This document shows positions 13,765 through 26,500 of a stretch of DNA of 64,000 bases, one piece after another (position 1 is the first letter of the stretch; each line of letters begins with the position of its first letter). This DNA is from Liolophura sinensis. Taxonomy: Eukaryota; Mollusca; Polyplacophora; Chitonida; Chitonidae. The notes under the pieces were generated by a model that made no database searches, was not told the DNA's origin, and was given only the letters and a program-made list of their open reading frames with translations. The position numbers and the translations under genes are program-made. Where the stretch lies: positions 17,665,338 through 17,729,337 of the forward strand of contig NC_088302.1 in NCBI RefSeq assembly GCF_032854445.1, written 5' to 3'.

Positions 13765-13840
13765 TGCGCAGATATACAGACATTGGCATACCATTCGTCA
13801 GCCAATAAGGACGTTCCAGGTCAATAATCGTCAGAAGACA
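13765..13840 (+). repeat. Dispersed repeat family D, diverged copy
   Basis: The block 'cagacattggcataccattc' followed by 'gtcagcc' matches related stretches at 22380-22470, 30960-31050, 43920-44030 and 48060-48165 (reverse). The family is unknown. Confidence 0.5.
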
Positions 13841-14869
13841 CGCTGTTCTCCCAGGAAAGAACCTTTTTAACGGCATTAGACTGACAGGCTGTCATTCGGT
13901 GCCTTTAAAATCTATAAAAGCCAAGTCCTGTGGAAATCACCGCGTCTGGCAGCTGCTCTAACAACGTTTACACCTCACTGATGTTGCTGCAGTAAACATC
14001 AAAGAGCTCTACGAGGAAACTAGATAAACCGAGAGACACATAACACTTTGATTATAAGTTTTGTCCCTGTATTACATGTTTACATGTATATACCGGATAA
14101 CTGATTGGTTCGAGAAATTCACAAACATTCAACATCTGAATACTCGCGTGCACTGAACGTGAGCACTATTGTCTGAGGTAAGACATCACTCAATCTGTTG
14201 GAATTGCATGGAAGATCCTATCGTTTCTTGTGTGATACTGCTGATCCAGTGAACAATAACACTGTTATAACTTACACCCATTACAGAAAAATGACTGCCA
14301 CAACCTCTGTTCAAGCGCAACATGGGACGTATATCTGCTGAAACGCTTCAAAGTAAACTAAAACAATTAATCTATTAACTTTAACAGAAGGTGAGTGATG
14401 AAAGAATGTATTCTGTTATTGCAACAGATAATTCTGTTAAATAATATAGCACACATATTCTGTTAATAGGGCTTTATCCCTGAGAGATAAGCTGGGTTAA
14501 TCTTTAGACGTTCTAGCCATGAGGCCACTGGAGCCGTCTATTTCGTTTGGATGAGACGCATATATTTTATACTCGTCTGTCTGTTTTTATTAACAACACT
14601 GAATGAAGCGTTGGAGACTTTTTCTGTTAAATGACCCTGTCATTTTCCCTTAGTTTTTGGGTGCATTTTTCATCGGCCCACTTGGTGGTGGATTTCTTGC
14701 GGGTTATACGCACAGTATTTAACTTGAAGTTAGGTTTCGCTCACATCTGTGTTTCTACACGGCGAGATCTGATAGCATATCATTTACATATATACATTAG
14801 TCACCTTATTTTTCCAAAGGGTGATATGAGGTTCACCTGGCTGTTCCAAGGGGCGTGTTTTTGACACCG

Positions 14870-15920
14870 TATGTGTTCACAATTGCCATTTGTCATGCAT
14901 TTTGCCATGGACTGTATTACGTTTGTCATGCATTTGGCAGTTTACCGGCCGTGACTTTTTTGAGTCCGCGTACATTGTCATGTATTTGGCAATCTAACAG
15001 CCGTGATGTTTTGAGTTCGCGTACATGCATTTAACACCATATGTGTATGCAGTTATCATTTGTCATGTATTTGGCTGTTGACTGTAGCACGTTTATCGTG
15101 TATTTGGCAGTTTACAAACGTGACGTTTTTGAGTCTGCGTATATGCATTTGACATTATATGTGTCTGCAGTTGTCATTCGTCATACATTTGGCCGTTGAT
15201 TGTAGCGCATTTGTCATGCATTTGGCAGTTTAACAGCCGTGTCGTTTTGAATTCGCGTATATGCATTTAACACCATATGTGTCTGCAATTGTCATCTGTC
15301 ATGCATTTGACCGTTAATTGTAGCACGTTTGTCATGCATTTGGCAGTTTAACAACCGTGACGTTTTTTAGTCCGCACACACGCATTTGACATGGCATGTG
15401 TCTGCAGTTGCCATTCGTCATACGTTTGGCTGTTGACTGTAGCACGTTTGTCATGCATTAAGCAGTTTAACAGACGTGACGTTTTGAGTTCGCGTATATG
15501 CATTTAACATCGCATGAGTCTGCAGTTGTTATTTGCCATGTATTTGGCTGTCAACTGTAGCACGTTTATCGTGTATTTGGCAGTTTACTAACGTGACGTT
15601 TTTGAGTCTGCGTATATGCATTTGACATCGCATGTGTCTGCAGTTGTCATTTTTCATGTATTTGGCTGTTTAACAGACGTGACGTTATGAGTCCGCGAAC
15701 ATGCATTTGACATTGTATGTGTCTGCAGTTGTCATTTTTCATGCATTCGGTCGTCAACTGTAGCACGTTTGTCATGTATTTGGCAGTTTAACAAACGTGA
15801 CGTTTTTGAGTCCGCGTACACGCATTTGACATCGCATGTGTCTGCAGTTGTCATCTGTCATGCATTTGGCCGTTAACGGTAGCACGTTTATCACGTTTTT
15901 GGCAGTTTAACAGCATGTTT
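14870..15920. repeat. ~118-bp tandem satellite, about 9 copies
   Basis: Diverged units share 'gtgtctgcagttgtcat', 'catgcatttggcagttta' and 'cgtgacgttttgagt' blocks in fixed order. Divergence between units is clearly higher than in the 88-bp array, so this array is older. No splice site or coding sequence is associated with it. Confidence 0.9.
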
Positions 15921-18900
15921 TCCAATATGAATCTGATAGTTTTGTAGTTAATCTTAAATAAAGATTTAATTAGAATAACAGTATATTATGTTGAATATGA
16001 CACAGTATTATATTGTAAGAATACATTCCAGCATCACTCAGACAATAGACTTTCTTTTAAAATAAACAGATTGATTTTTTGAAGTGTAAGTATCAAACAG
16101 TCGTTTCTAGTTGCATATTCGTTTACAAACTGCAACGAATAACTGATTCTAGAAAAACCATGTAAACGCAAACAAATTATCTAGATCACTGGAGTCCGCT
16201 ATTATAAGTTTACATCAAAGCAGGATCAAAGGCATTATAGTAGTAGGTCTATTTGAAGTAAAAAAATATATGGAATGCCTGACACCGCCCTTTAACTAAC
16301 GAGACAACGTATTTGAAGAAACAAGTTGCTTATATATAAAATCTGAGGGTTAACGATAGCGAGGGTAGTAGCGTTGTTGTTATTTTAGGATGTTGGAATG
16401 CTAAAGCTGGTCAGTATTAAATTGGCTGCGCAGAGATACGACTAGACTGGCACGCCAGGTCCAGTTTCCTTCAAAGGGGTGATCAAAGTTCAGCCGCTTG
16501 GGAAATGGTGTAGCTTATGTGTTGGAACTCGTACCTTTACGCTCGGAAGCGACTGCATTTCTTAGTGTAGGAATTGTATCTAGAAGTACCATTAGTACAG
16601 AGCACCATGTGTTGAGCTACTGGTCTGTAACCCTAGAAACGTGACGAGGAGGGACGTGGAGCTCTAAAGTACACGTGGAACTAAGGTAGGCGAGAGGATA
16701 AAGGCATGCATGCAGAGTATAATAGTGCTTCAGTGTAACTTGTAAATACGTTGAGCATAATATATTATATGGGCTGATTGATTGAGTGAGTGTTTGGGGT
16801 TTAAGGTCGTACTTTTATATGGGTTGAAGTACATGTAATATTCATGTAAGTTCTTTTATATGTTTAATGTTTAAATGAATTTTTCTGAGGATTCTGGCCA
16901 GATTCTACCACTTACAGATAAGAGTGATCGTCAGCGTGTAAGTGGAATGTATATTGGGCTGAGTCAAGTAATTAATAAACAAATATAAAAACTTCAGTTT
17001 TGTGTCGTGAAACTGAAATAGAATAAAAAGGATATATTAGCTGGACCATCGCTCAAATACATATAACAATGTCAGAGGCAATTACGTCGCCTCTCAAATA
17101 ACTGACAACGGAAAAATTAGAAACTCTCTACTTTACTAAAACCGTCTTGATATGTCTCGGACTGTTCGTTGTTGATGAGATAAAGAAATACTGGCCGTAT
17201 AAGAAAAATCATTAAAACTATACCGTGATAAATTTATTTAATCAGGGTATCCTATCTGTTGTGTTCACGAATGCAGTGCACTGACCCACAAATGTATATT
17301 GTGACACTGAATTACGGGAGGATATTGAAAACAAATAGTGAATGTAATATTTCACATTTTTTGTAAACATGCGCCTGTCGTTTGAGGAATCGCGTTTATA
17401 GAAGTGGTTATCATTGAGAAAGATCGCCATGCATATACATGTGTATTAATATATAAGGATTCGGACCTCTTAAAATTTAAATACTGTGTACAGATTTCTG
17501 GATGAATGTTATGTCCATAATAACCATTTCGATTTAGCGCGTGTAATTAATCATAGCTTAAAGCAAACAAGTTTCTCATATATCTGTTTTAGACGACCAA
17601 TGGGCCCTATGATTTCCATTCATGCACACATTTAATTTGCACTTCGGTTAATCCGGCCGTCATTCTGACTGTACCCGATTTCCAGCTCGACCCACGTGTG
17701 CGTGAAGACATAGTTACATGCCTTACGTTATCTCAGGTGAGACAACGTTATAAGTATTGGCATCAAGCCGTGTTTCATGGAGGGAAATTATGTCGGACGT
17801 TGAACTTTAACCTGTTCTACTCATGCATATCATGTTGATGAGCGGATCCTGATTCTTGAGCCTCCAGATCATATACCTATTTGTAAGAACCAAAAGTACA
17901 TAGTGTATGAACAGACTGGAGTCAGCTATGAAGAATGTTTGCTAAACAAGTGTGCCACGTGATTTCGGTTCTTCTGACATAAAACAGAAGTGTTCCGACC
18001 ATGAAGGCCCATAACAGACAAGATCCTTTAATGGTTTAGACCGACCTCTGGGTCCTAGGTTAGACACTGACAGACCACATTAATCATGCCGCCACCAACG
18101 AGCATTAGAAAGCTCAAACTTCTGGCCTGGTGTAAGCCGAGAAGGGTGAAGCCAAATCCAAACAGCAAACTTAGCCTCAGAGGCCAACCCTCGGGATTGA
18201 GGCAAGAGCATGGGGGAGTCGGAAGGGGGGAGGTGGGTTGTGAGTGGACAAACTTTCCGCTCTTAGTATGTTCGGTTTTTGGGTTGGTATTTCCACGTAA
18301 ATGAATGGTTTAGTAACACATGTTACTCTGGCCAATGAAATACCAAGATTCTATCGTCGTGTCTCGCGGGAAATCCCTTTGTGCATTCTTTTAGTCCTCA
18401 GCATTACCGTGATTTGTAGCACAGGAGTGTGTGAAAGGATAACTTTTACGTTTTCAAGAAGTTTCGGAGGTCCGATTGCTGGGAGAGGCATTATACGCAC
18501 GTTACTTGTTTACATAACAGTTGGTTTGGTTTTGGTATGTATAGTCAGTGTCCTATTCAGGCTAAGGTTTGATACCCTGCTATATTGGCTGAGATTATGT
18601 GCTGTTATAACATATAAAGCATGACGTGAATGAGATGAGTAAGTTTAATTCGCTTGGAACAGATACAGTATTTATTAATTTTTCATGGGTTTATACTGCC
18701 GTTATGGACAAGGCGTCGGTGTCTGTCGCAAACAGATTCTTGGTTAAAATTCGACTCAATCTAGTATTAGCTCGAAACGTTTTATATTCTGTGAACATCC
18801 TGCTTTTGATTTGAATCTTTTAAGTAGAGCTATTGTCTTATGGTTTACAATTGCAATAAAGCTTCAGAGTTTTGTAAAAACCCATATAATTCCAAATAGT

Positions 18901-20020
18901 CGACTGATGAATACTTCGACCTCTTAACCTCTAAACCGTGAATAGTTAAGTCAAAAGCATGCATTTTTTAAATAAATGAACTATTTAAATTGAAATGTGT
19001 TGCAGATATTTTAAGGACACTGTTTCCTCGTTAGTCCAAATGTTTGACGTCTATATTTCCTACTACAACTATGGTGTTGGGTTGTGTAAGTCTAAGGTTA
19101 TCAATCAGTCTGTAGTCTATCCTACTTCTTATCATATGTACCTGTGCAGCAAGTTTTTTTTTGTTCACACCCAAGGTCACTGTCTGTGGGTTATGGGCTG
19201 ACCAAATGCCCGTTTGGTTGTACAACTGTCAACTGTACAAAACAGATAGCATATTCTCAATGATTAAAATTCCAGAATTTTAAGGACGAAAATTCCGCAT
19301 GTATACAATGAACTAATTAGCTCTCGACAAGTTTCAAAACAATTGATTTAGCAATTCGCAAATAGTATTTGGTAATTAGATTTCCAAAAGACTTATAACC
19401 TTGTGTAAAATAAGTATACAGGCATGTGTTGACTTGATGATCATGTTTTATGACGTCACACAAGAGTACAACTCACCACTCTGCCGTGGAAAATTTCCAT
19501 TGGTCAGGAACGGAAACCCGTTTATTCCACTTGGCACGCCACTCACCACCGACCTGGCACGTGAGCAAGTCGCTTTCCCTAATAGTTAGCGTCTATTTCG
19601 TTGAAACCAATACCTCATGGAGAACATACAGTACGTTTACGCGCTAACACCGCGAACATAAATTTATTTGGTATACCCATGCAGTACCTTATCTCTCATC
19701 TTTTCTCAGACATTCACAACGCTCAGATGTGGAATACGTCTCCCAGAATTGCTGCCGACTATGTTTACACATCCCTTGTAGGCCATTGCGCTGCGGGAGT
19801 TCCCATTAGTGTAGTCGACTACAGTTAAAATATTTTGATAAAATTCCGATTTAATCTGCCGTATTTTAATTATATCACGCTCTATAGGTTTTGTTAAATA
19901 AAGTTAAATATAGGCCTATGCCCTTTAGCTAAGACTGCTTTGCCGTTTAGCCATATATTACCAATTTCTGATAACAGTTACCAATTTGCAGTTAATACTA
20001 TTCATCAAGCTATAGTTTCT
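15921..20020. other. Intergenic, no gene recognised
   Basis: No splice-flanked exon and no recognisable protein or RNA family. An open frame at 18301-18624 contains two hydrophobic stretches but has no other support. An A/T-rich composition with ordinary short ORFs prevails. Confidence 0.45.
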
Positions 20021-20029
20021 TCTCTGTAT

Positions 20030-20245
20030 GCGGTCGCTGTGAGTTCAACTCCAGCTCATGCTGGCTTCCTCTCCGGCCGTAAGTGGGAAGGTCTTCCAGC
20101 AACCTGCGGATGGTCGTGGGTTTTCCCCGGGCTCTGCCTGGTTTTCTCCTACCATAATGCTGGCCGCCGTCGTATAAGTGAAATATCCTTGAGTACGCCG
20201 TAAAGCATCAATCAAATAAATACATAAATAAATAAATAAATTCTT
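20030..20245 (+). repeat. tRNA-derived SINE (main family), 5' truncated
   Basis: Begins within the tRNA-like part (ctgtgagttcaactcc), then shows 'gcaacctgcggatggtcgtg', 'ataatgctggccgccgtcgt' and 'gtataagtgaaatat'. It ends in an (aaat)n tail. Confidence 0.9.
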
Positions 20246-21077
20246 CTCCGTATTCGGTATGTCTGGAATAACTTTTAACGTATCGTTCGTCTTTAGTTAT
20301 TGTTTTTAGTTCCAAAGACTAATAATATACATAAATATGAATTCTTTATACATGCGTAGCCTATACAGGCGAAGGACAATGTTTATTAGTCATATAATGA
20401 ACATGTCACTTAAAGTTCAATCATCAAATTTGGTATCTTCCTTTCCATTATTTTAGCTGGAATTTGTTGTACAATAGGTTGTCAAGCGATATTTAGGCCT
20501 TGTTATATAAAAAAAATAACAATTTTAAAGCTATTTTGAAATTTTGACTGAACTCTTAGGTGGCTTCGTGATTCCGGGGCCAGATCTCCTTGAACTAACA
20601 ATCGGTTGCCTAAAGAATGGTACGCTTGTGTAGAATGTACCTCAATGAGTTCCGAGGTATGAGCCTTTCCCTTAGTTATATCCGCGATTTTCTTGCCTGA
20701 CTATTCTCACACAGCCTACAAAACCAAGTCCGAAAATCTCAGAAATAGTGATTTTTGCTATTGTATATGAAAATAATGTCATATAAATAAAGCCCATTTC
20801 CAAACGGTGGCGTGTTATAGATGTACCTTTTGTTTTAGGCCTATTCACAAACATTACATGGGTTATTGATTGACAGTTATATTTACTCTCAACAATGGAA
20901 ATAAACGTGTATCTGGGACTGCTTTCGTCTGAAATTATCATGAGAGGGATACTCTTCAGAATGTTGAACCAAATTCAGTCTTGATGGAAAGTGTGTAGAA
21001 CTTGGTACAGAAATACAGCAGAATATGAGAAAAGAAAGATGCGATATATATTGTGTGTATCCAAGAAACGTGAAAAA
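20246..21077. other. Non-coding, no feature recognised
   Basis: A/T-rich sequence between a SINE tail and the left end of the Tc1-like element. Nothing supported. Confidence 0.4.
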
Positions 21078-21079
21078 TA

Positions 21080-22145
21080 AATTGACGGCCAAAAGAAACT
21101 TTACGACTCCGTGAGTTAAATTTAAGCAGCCTTTTCGGCAAATTACTACCAAATTATGAAAACATCGTACGAAACATATTCCCATGTGCGACAAACGTCA
21201 TATACGCCCACACGAATTTGTTTTGAGACAACGAAGACAGTTGAAAAATCACGTGACCCATGGATGGCCGCACCTGCACATGTAATAAGTATATAAAAAG
21301 ATTACACACAGTGTGCTGGACTTGCACACTGACTAAAAACCACCAAAGTAATGCCTCGGTTGACTCCAGAACAACCCGAGAGGGCCCTGGGCATGATATC
21401 CATAGGAGCCACCCATGCCCATATTGCAAGGATCTTCGGCTGCTCTCGTTTAACTGTGTCAAACTTTATGCAACGTTACAAACAGACAGGGCAGACATTG
21501 GACAGGCCAAGAACAGTTCAACGTTACGTGGATGAAATTCTACGTCCTGTTGTCTTGCCATTCCTTTAACAGCAGCCACGTGGTGTCCTGTACCAGCATG
21601 ACAAGGTCAGACCTCATACAGCTCGAGTTGTTCAGAACTTCCTGGACTCCAAACGACGTCAACGTCTTGCCGTGGCCTGCACGCTCCCCAGATATGTCCC
21701 CCCACAGGATACCTCTGGGATATCATGGGCTAACCTTGCAGCTAACCGACAAGAACTGGCGTTCGCTCTCCAAGATCAATGGCAAAGAATCCCATGTCAT
21801 CTCATCAGACGACTGGCTTTTTCTTTTTTCGGAGAGTTTTTGCATGCACTGAAGCAAGGGGTGGTCACACGCGATATTGATTGGCTTTGATATTGACTGA
21901 TTTTCAAAATAATCAACTTTTTGTATACTCTGCCCATTGTTAACCAAGATAGAATGGCTATTTTTCTACCCCTGCTCTGTTTGTTCACTTGTAAAATGAT
22001 TTGAGGGCTGATTTATCCATTCTTATTCAAGACTTTCAATATCTAAAGTCATTAGTCTTTTCAATTAAACTTCAGTCATCCTGTTTTTGCTTTGGTAAAA
22101 TAAATTGATTTGAACCTTTTGTAAAGTTTCTTTTGGCGGTCAGTT
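21080..22145 (+). mobile_element. Deleted Tc1/mariner-superfamily transposon
   Basis: The ends are inverted repeats: AATTGACGGCC then aaaagaaactttac at the left, and its near-perfect reverse complement at 22118-22145. TA dinucleotides flank both ends (21078-21079 and 22146-22147), the target duplication of this superfamily. Inside is a broken transposase on the + strand. The element is about 1.07 kb, shorter than an intact copy, because the middle of the transposase is missing. Confidence 0.9.
21351..21890 (+). pseudogene. Tc1-like transposase remnant
   Basis: The start reads MPRLTPEQPERALGM and then a helix-turn-helix segment (HAHIARIFGCSRLTVSNFM) typical of Tc1-type DNA-binding domains. 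The next recognisable piece is the middle of the DDE domain, with a YQHDKVRPHTARVVQ motif holding the second catalytic Asp, then 'LPWPARSPDMSP' in another frame. The first catalytic Asp region is absent and at least two frameshifts separate the pieces, so the enzyme is dead. Confidence 0.88.
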
Positions 22146-22379
22146 TATATGAAAAAAAATAAATAAATAAAAAAAAGAAACAACGTCGGACTGTAGCATA
22201 GATAATGCTGTGGGTGATGTTGATCGATATACAAACAAAACTGCATGGACGTTAACGGTGCGGTTGTGAATGTGGAAGCTTAGGTAGGGGAAAAGTTGCG
22301 TGGAATGTGCGTATATATGTCGGTTAATGACTGTAACATATTTATGGCTGTAGGCATCCTAGTACAAGTACAAAGCGTC

Positions 22380-22470
22380 GAAACAGACATTCGCATACCA
22401 GCCGTCAACCATCACTAAACCAATTTCCAAAACAAGGTTACAAACATTAATCATAAAAGAACTGAAATAA
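22380..22470 (+). repeat. Dispersed repeat family D, copy
   Basis: Contains 'cagacattcgcataccagcc', 'gtcaaccatcac' and 'ccaatttccaaaacaagg', matching the copies at 43920-44030 (+) and 48060-48165 (-). Confidence 0.65.
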
Positions 22471-22721
22471 AAACCAAAAAAAAAACCGAAAAATTAAGAA
22501 ATTAGGATGCATGTATTCAGATTGAATGACGCGAGGAACGTTCTAGACGGAGGAATCAAAGTGAAACGAGTAAAAATTGTTTAGCGTGCTTGTTAATAAG
22601 TTGCCGTTAATTAAAATATGTATCTATTTTACACTTTGATGGTAACTGTTCATGTATCCTTTTGACTCAACATGGCCTCCAAATCTGGGTTAAGCGGAAC
22701 TACAAATAACTATATAAAGCC

Positions 22722-23028
22722 AAGGGACACTCCGTGGCCGAGGGGGTTAGCACGCCAGCACGGCGCAATGACCCAAGAGCCTCCCACCAATGCGGTCGCT
22801 GCGAGTTCTTACGTCCAGGTAGTTCATGCTGGCTTCCTCCCCGGCCGTACTTGGGAAGGTCTGTCAAAAACATGCGCATGGTTGTGGGTTCCCCCCCACC
22901 CCCCACCCTGGGCTCTGCCCAGATTTCTCTCACAGTAATGCTGGTCCACGTCGTATAAGTGAAATATTCTTGAGTATGGTACGGCGTAAAACACAAATAA
23001 AATGATCAAATTAATAAATAAATATAAG
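22722..23028 (+). repeat. tRNA-derived SINE (main family), near full length
   Basis: The head reads 'ctccgtggccgagggggtta' with a tRNA-like A box. A B box follows (gcgagttc). Next come the conserved central block, 'gtcgtataagtgaaatattc' and an A/T-rich tail. Confidence 0.92.
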
Positions 23029-23274
23029 GCAATTATGTCCATATTTACTTACAAGAGTACTCACTGCAAAATTGAAGAAACCTAAAGTGAAGTGGCATGA
23101 TGGATTATCCTTCATACTTTGTGAACACAATAGTTCTTTCGCTTTTCTGTTGAAACTGACATTTTCACGTACAAAACGTGTCGACCGATGAAAAATGTCA
23201 ACACTTTACTGACATGGATACGACTTGTTAATTAACGGAGCACTGTAGACAAAATAAAGTTTACCGTTTTTATG

Positions 23275-23440
23275 TATTTATTTATTTGTTTGTTTGTTTA
23301 TTTGATTGTTACTTAACACCAGGGTGAAGAAATTTTCATTTATGCTATAGCGGTCGGTTTTATGGGTGAAGGAAACCGGATTGCCCGGGGTAAACCATTG
23401 ATCTTAGTGCTGTAGGTGGTAACACAGTGCTTAACACATA
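23275..23440 (-). repeat. Degraded SINE, reverse orientation
   Basis: A (tttg)n/(ttta)n start, 'gattgttacttaacacc' and 'gggtgaaggaaaccgg' resemble the reverse complement of the SINE 3' half. It lies just upstream of the first coding exon of the SLC6 gene. Confidence 0.6.
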
Positions 23441-23506
23441 TTTCACACGCTCTACAGGTCTTCAGTACTGTACCTCAGCCAGAGTCCCCAGAAGTTCACT
23501 CACATC

Positions 23507-26500
23507 ATGACTGTCGGAGGAGAAACTGGTGATAGAGAGGACAAGGAAACCCTGAAGGAAGATGAAGACCGTGGCCACTGGAGAAACCCGCTGGAATTTC
23601 TCTTATCCACACTGGGCTATGCCATCGGTATGGGAAGCCTCTGGCGGTTTCCATATTTGGTGATGAGAAACGGAGGAGGTAAGAAATAAATACGTTTTTT
23701 TATCGCCAAAAGGAAAATGATTAGCAAAGGACGAAAAAGGAACGACTGGATGACCACGTCTGGTGGACTGGAAAAACCGATGACCCTATTAAATTCGCAA
23801 TCATTGAAAATGTTTCAAATGCAAGAAATCATGTCATGATTTCACTGCATTTTTGTTAATGGGTATTAGACATACAATGTATTTCACGAAAATTTCAGCT
23901 TTTTTAAGTAGGAGAAATAGCATGGAAACAACAAAAAATGTAGAAGTGTGTGCGTGAATTTTTACAGTTATAGTGTCAGAACAAAGTCTATCTTAACATT
24001 TGATTAAATATCGCACTTGTCACACTTGAATTGGTAAACTTTACAGTTACAGTGTCTGACAGAACAAAGTCTTCTTAACATTTGATTAAATATCACACTT
24101 GACACACTTGAATTGGGAAACTTTACAGTTACAGTGTCTGACAGAACAAAGTCTTGTTAACATTTGATTAAATATCACACTTGAAATGGGAAACTGATAT
24201 CACCTATCATATTGCACCGAAAAATTTGTCTTGTTTAGTGAAAATTGTATACAAAACAGTTGTGATGTTTTGTATGTGGTCTGTAGTGTTTAATCGTTTT
24301 GCATTATCATGGGCAATTCATTGGGGTTTTTTTATTTCATCTCGTGATATGTGGTGGTAAATCAAATATGATTCACGTTGGATCAAAGGATGTCAAGAGA
24401 TATTATGTGATCAAAAATTCACCCATTCCAAATTCGCTGGAATAAACTTGATTACTAGTTGTCATGATAACAAAAATGTGAGTATAAGATGAAATTATTA
24501 CGCTAATAAGCTTTTAACAGGTGTACAAGTGTCTGAACTACCTGTTACGTTTAAAAGAGTATAGCGTAAAAACTTTTGGAGATAAATAAGTAACCAAAAA
24601 GCTCATCAGCTCTGTAACTCAAGCATTTGTGGCACTGATATAGTTTGAAAAGTACTGTTGTGCCCTTACTTCTAGGAAATGAGAACTTGTAGGCAAATTC
24701 GTTATTGTGCTTCGGATGTTAAAGGCCGACAACTCTTCTTCACCACACGTCTAACCTATTTTAGTCCCAAAAAGTGCTAAATACCTGATGGATCATAAAT
24801 AACTCAAGATATGGTATTTGCGGTCCGTTTCTTTCCTTTTCAGGGTGGATGTAGAACCAATATGCTTTAAAATTCAATAAATATTTCATGAATATATTTT
24901 CTTATTGTGTCATCTTTTACAGGTGCCTTTTTAATTCCCTACATTATATTTGCTGCGATATTTGGATTCCCCCTATTTTTCATGGAGTCCGCATTAGGAC
25001 AATACTTCCAACAGAGTCCCATCCGGGTCTTTGACATCTGTCCCCTGTTTAAAGGTGAGCAGTACTTTGGCTTATATTTGGTGACGTTTCCTCTAGGTAC
25101 AAAGGAAGCCCATCCTCAGCAGTTTTGTTAATTTGTTAATTGACACCTGTCTCTTATCAAAGGATTATTTATGTAGTTATTTGATTGGTGTTTAACGCGT
25201 TACCCAAGACTATATGTCCCTTTTCCTCTACACTGGTTCTTATCTATAACACAAATGTATATTAGTGTAATACATGTACTTGCTGGATTTTTTGGTTCAT
25301 GGAGGCCCTACTTACACTTAGTTGGTGGATTTCTTGGTTTCATGGAGGCCCTACTTACATGTAGTTGCTGGATTTCTTGGTTTCATGGAGGCCCTACTTA
25401 CATGTAGTTGCTGGATTTCTTGGTTTCATGGAGGCCCTACTTACATGTAGTTGCTGGATCTCTTGGTTTCATGGAGGCCCTACTTACATGTAGTTGCTGG
25501 ATTTCTTGGTTTCATGGAGGCCCTAATTACATGTAGTTGCTGGATTTCTTGGTTTCATGGAGGCCCTACTTACATGTAGTTGCTGGATTTCTTGGTTTCA
25601 TGGAGGCCCTAATTACGTGTAGTTGCTGGATTTCTTGGTTTCATGGAGGCCCAACTTACATGTAATTGCTGGATTTCTTGGTTACATGGATGTCCCACTT
25701 ACATGTAATTGCAGGATTTCTTCATTTCGTGTCTTTACATGGAATTGCTGGATTTCCTAGTTTCGGTAGTGAAGAAATCACGAGTAACTCAAGATTCCTG
25801 AAAAAGAATGAACCAGGCGAGACGCGCCGAGTTTATTACTTGTCACGAATCTACAGTTACGAGTGTTTTCTCTCACTTAAGCGACACGATAGACCCATGC
25901 CATAGTTGTATATTATCTTTTAAGAATAGACAGTTTATGTGTGTGGTCTTATCCGCATAACAATACAAATACCAGGTCAGCAAGATTTCTATGGAACATG
26001 TTAAACGGATATCCTTCGTATAAAACGAAACCAAAGCATTTTGCATTTGAATCCACAAACTCCCGAGCTTGGATACTTAAAAAATGGTTAACAGCTCAGA
26101 CAATAATGTGATGTCACAACTGTCGTTTAATGTAGGCCTACGTACAGTTAATTACCGCTTTTCCTGGTTTCCTTTAGTTGTTAGATTCGTGTCTTTACAA
26201 CTTATTTCCTGTTTCCTACTTTCGTGTGTTTACATGTAATTCCTGGATTTCCTGGTTTCGTGTCTTTAAATGTGATTGCTGGATTGGTGGTTTCATGTAC
26301 TTACATGTAATTGTTGGATTTCATGGTTTCGTGTCTTTACATGCAATTCTTGGATTTGCCTCTTTTCAACATATACTTACATGTACTAATATGTAATTGG
26401 TGCATTTTCTGGTTTCATGTACCGGTACTGACATTCAATTCCTGGTTTTCTGATTTCCTGGTTTTCTGTACTTACATATGGTTGGATTTCCTGATTTCGT

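Noticed and set aside
18301-18624. 107-codon ORF with hydrophobic stretches
   Set aside because: No splice context, no family resemblance and no conserved neighbour. It is within the length expected by chance in 4 kb of non-coding DNA.
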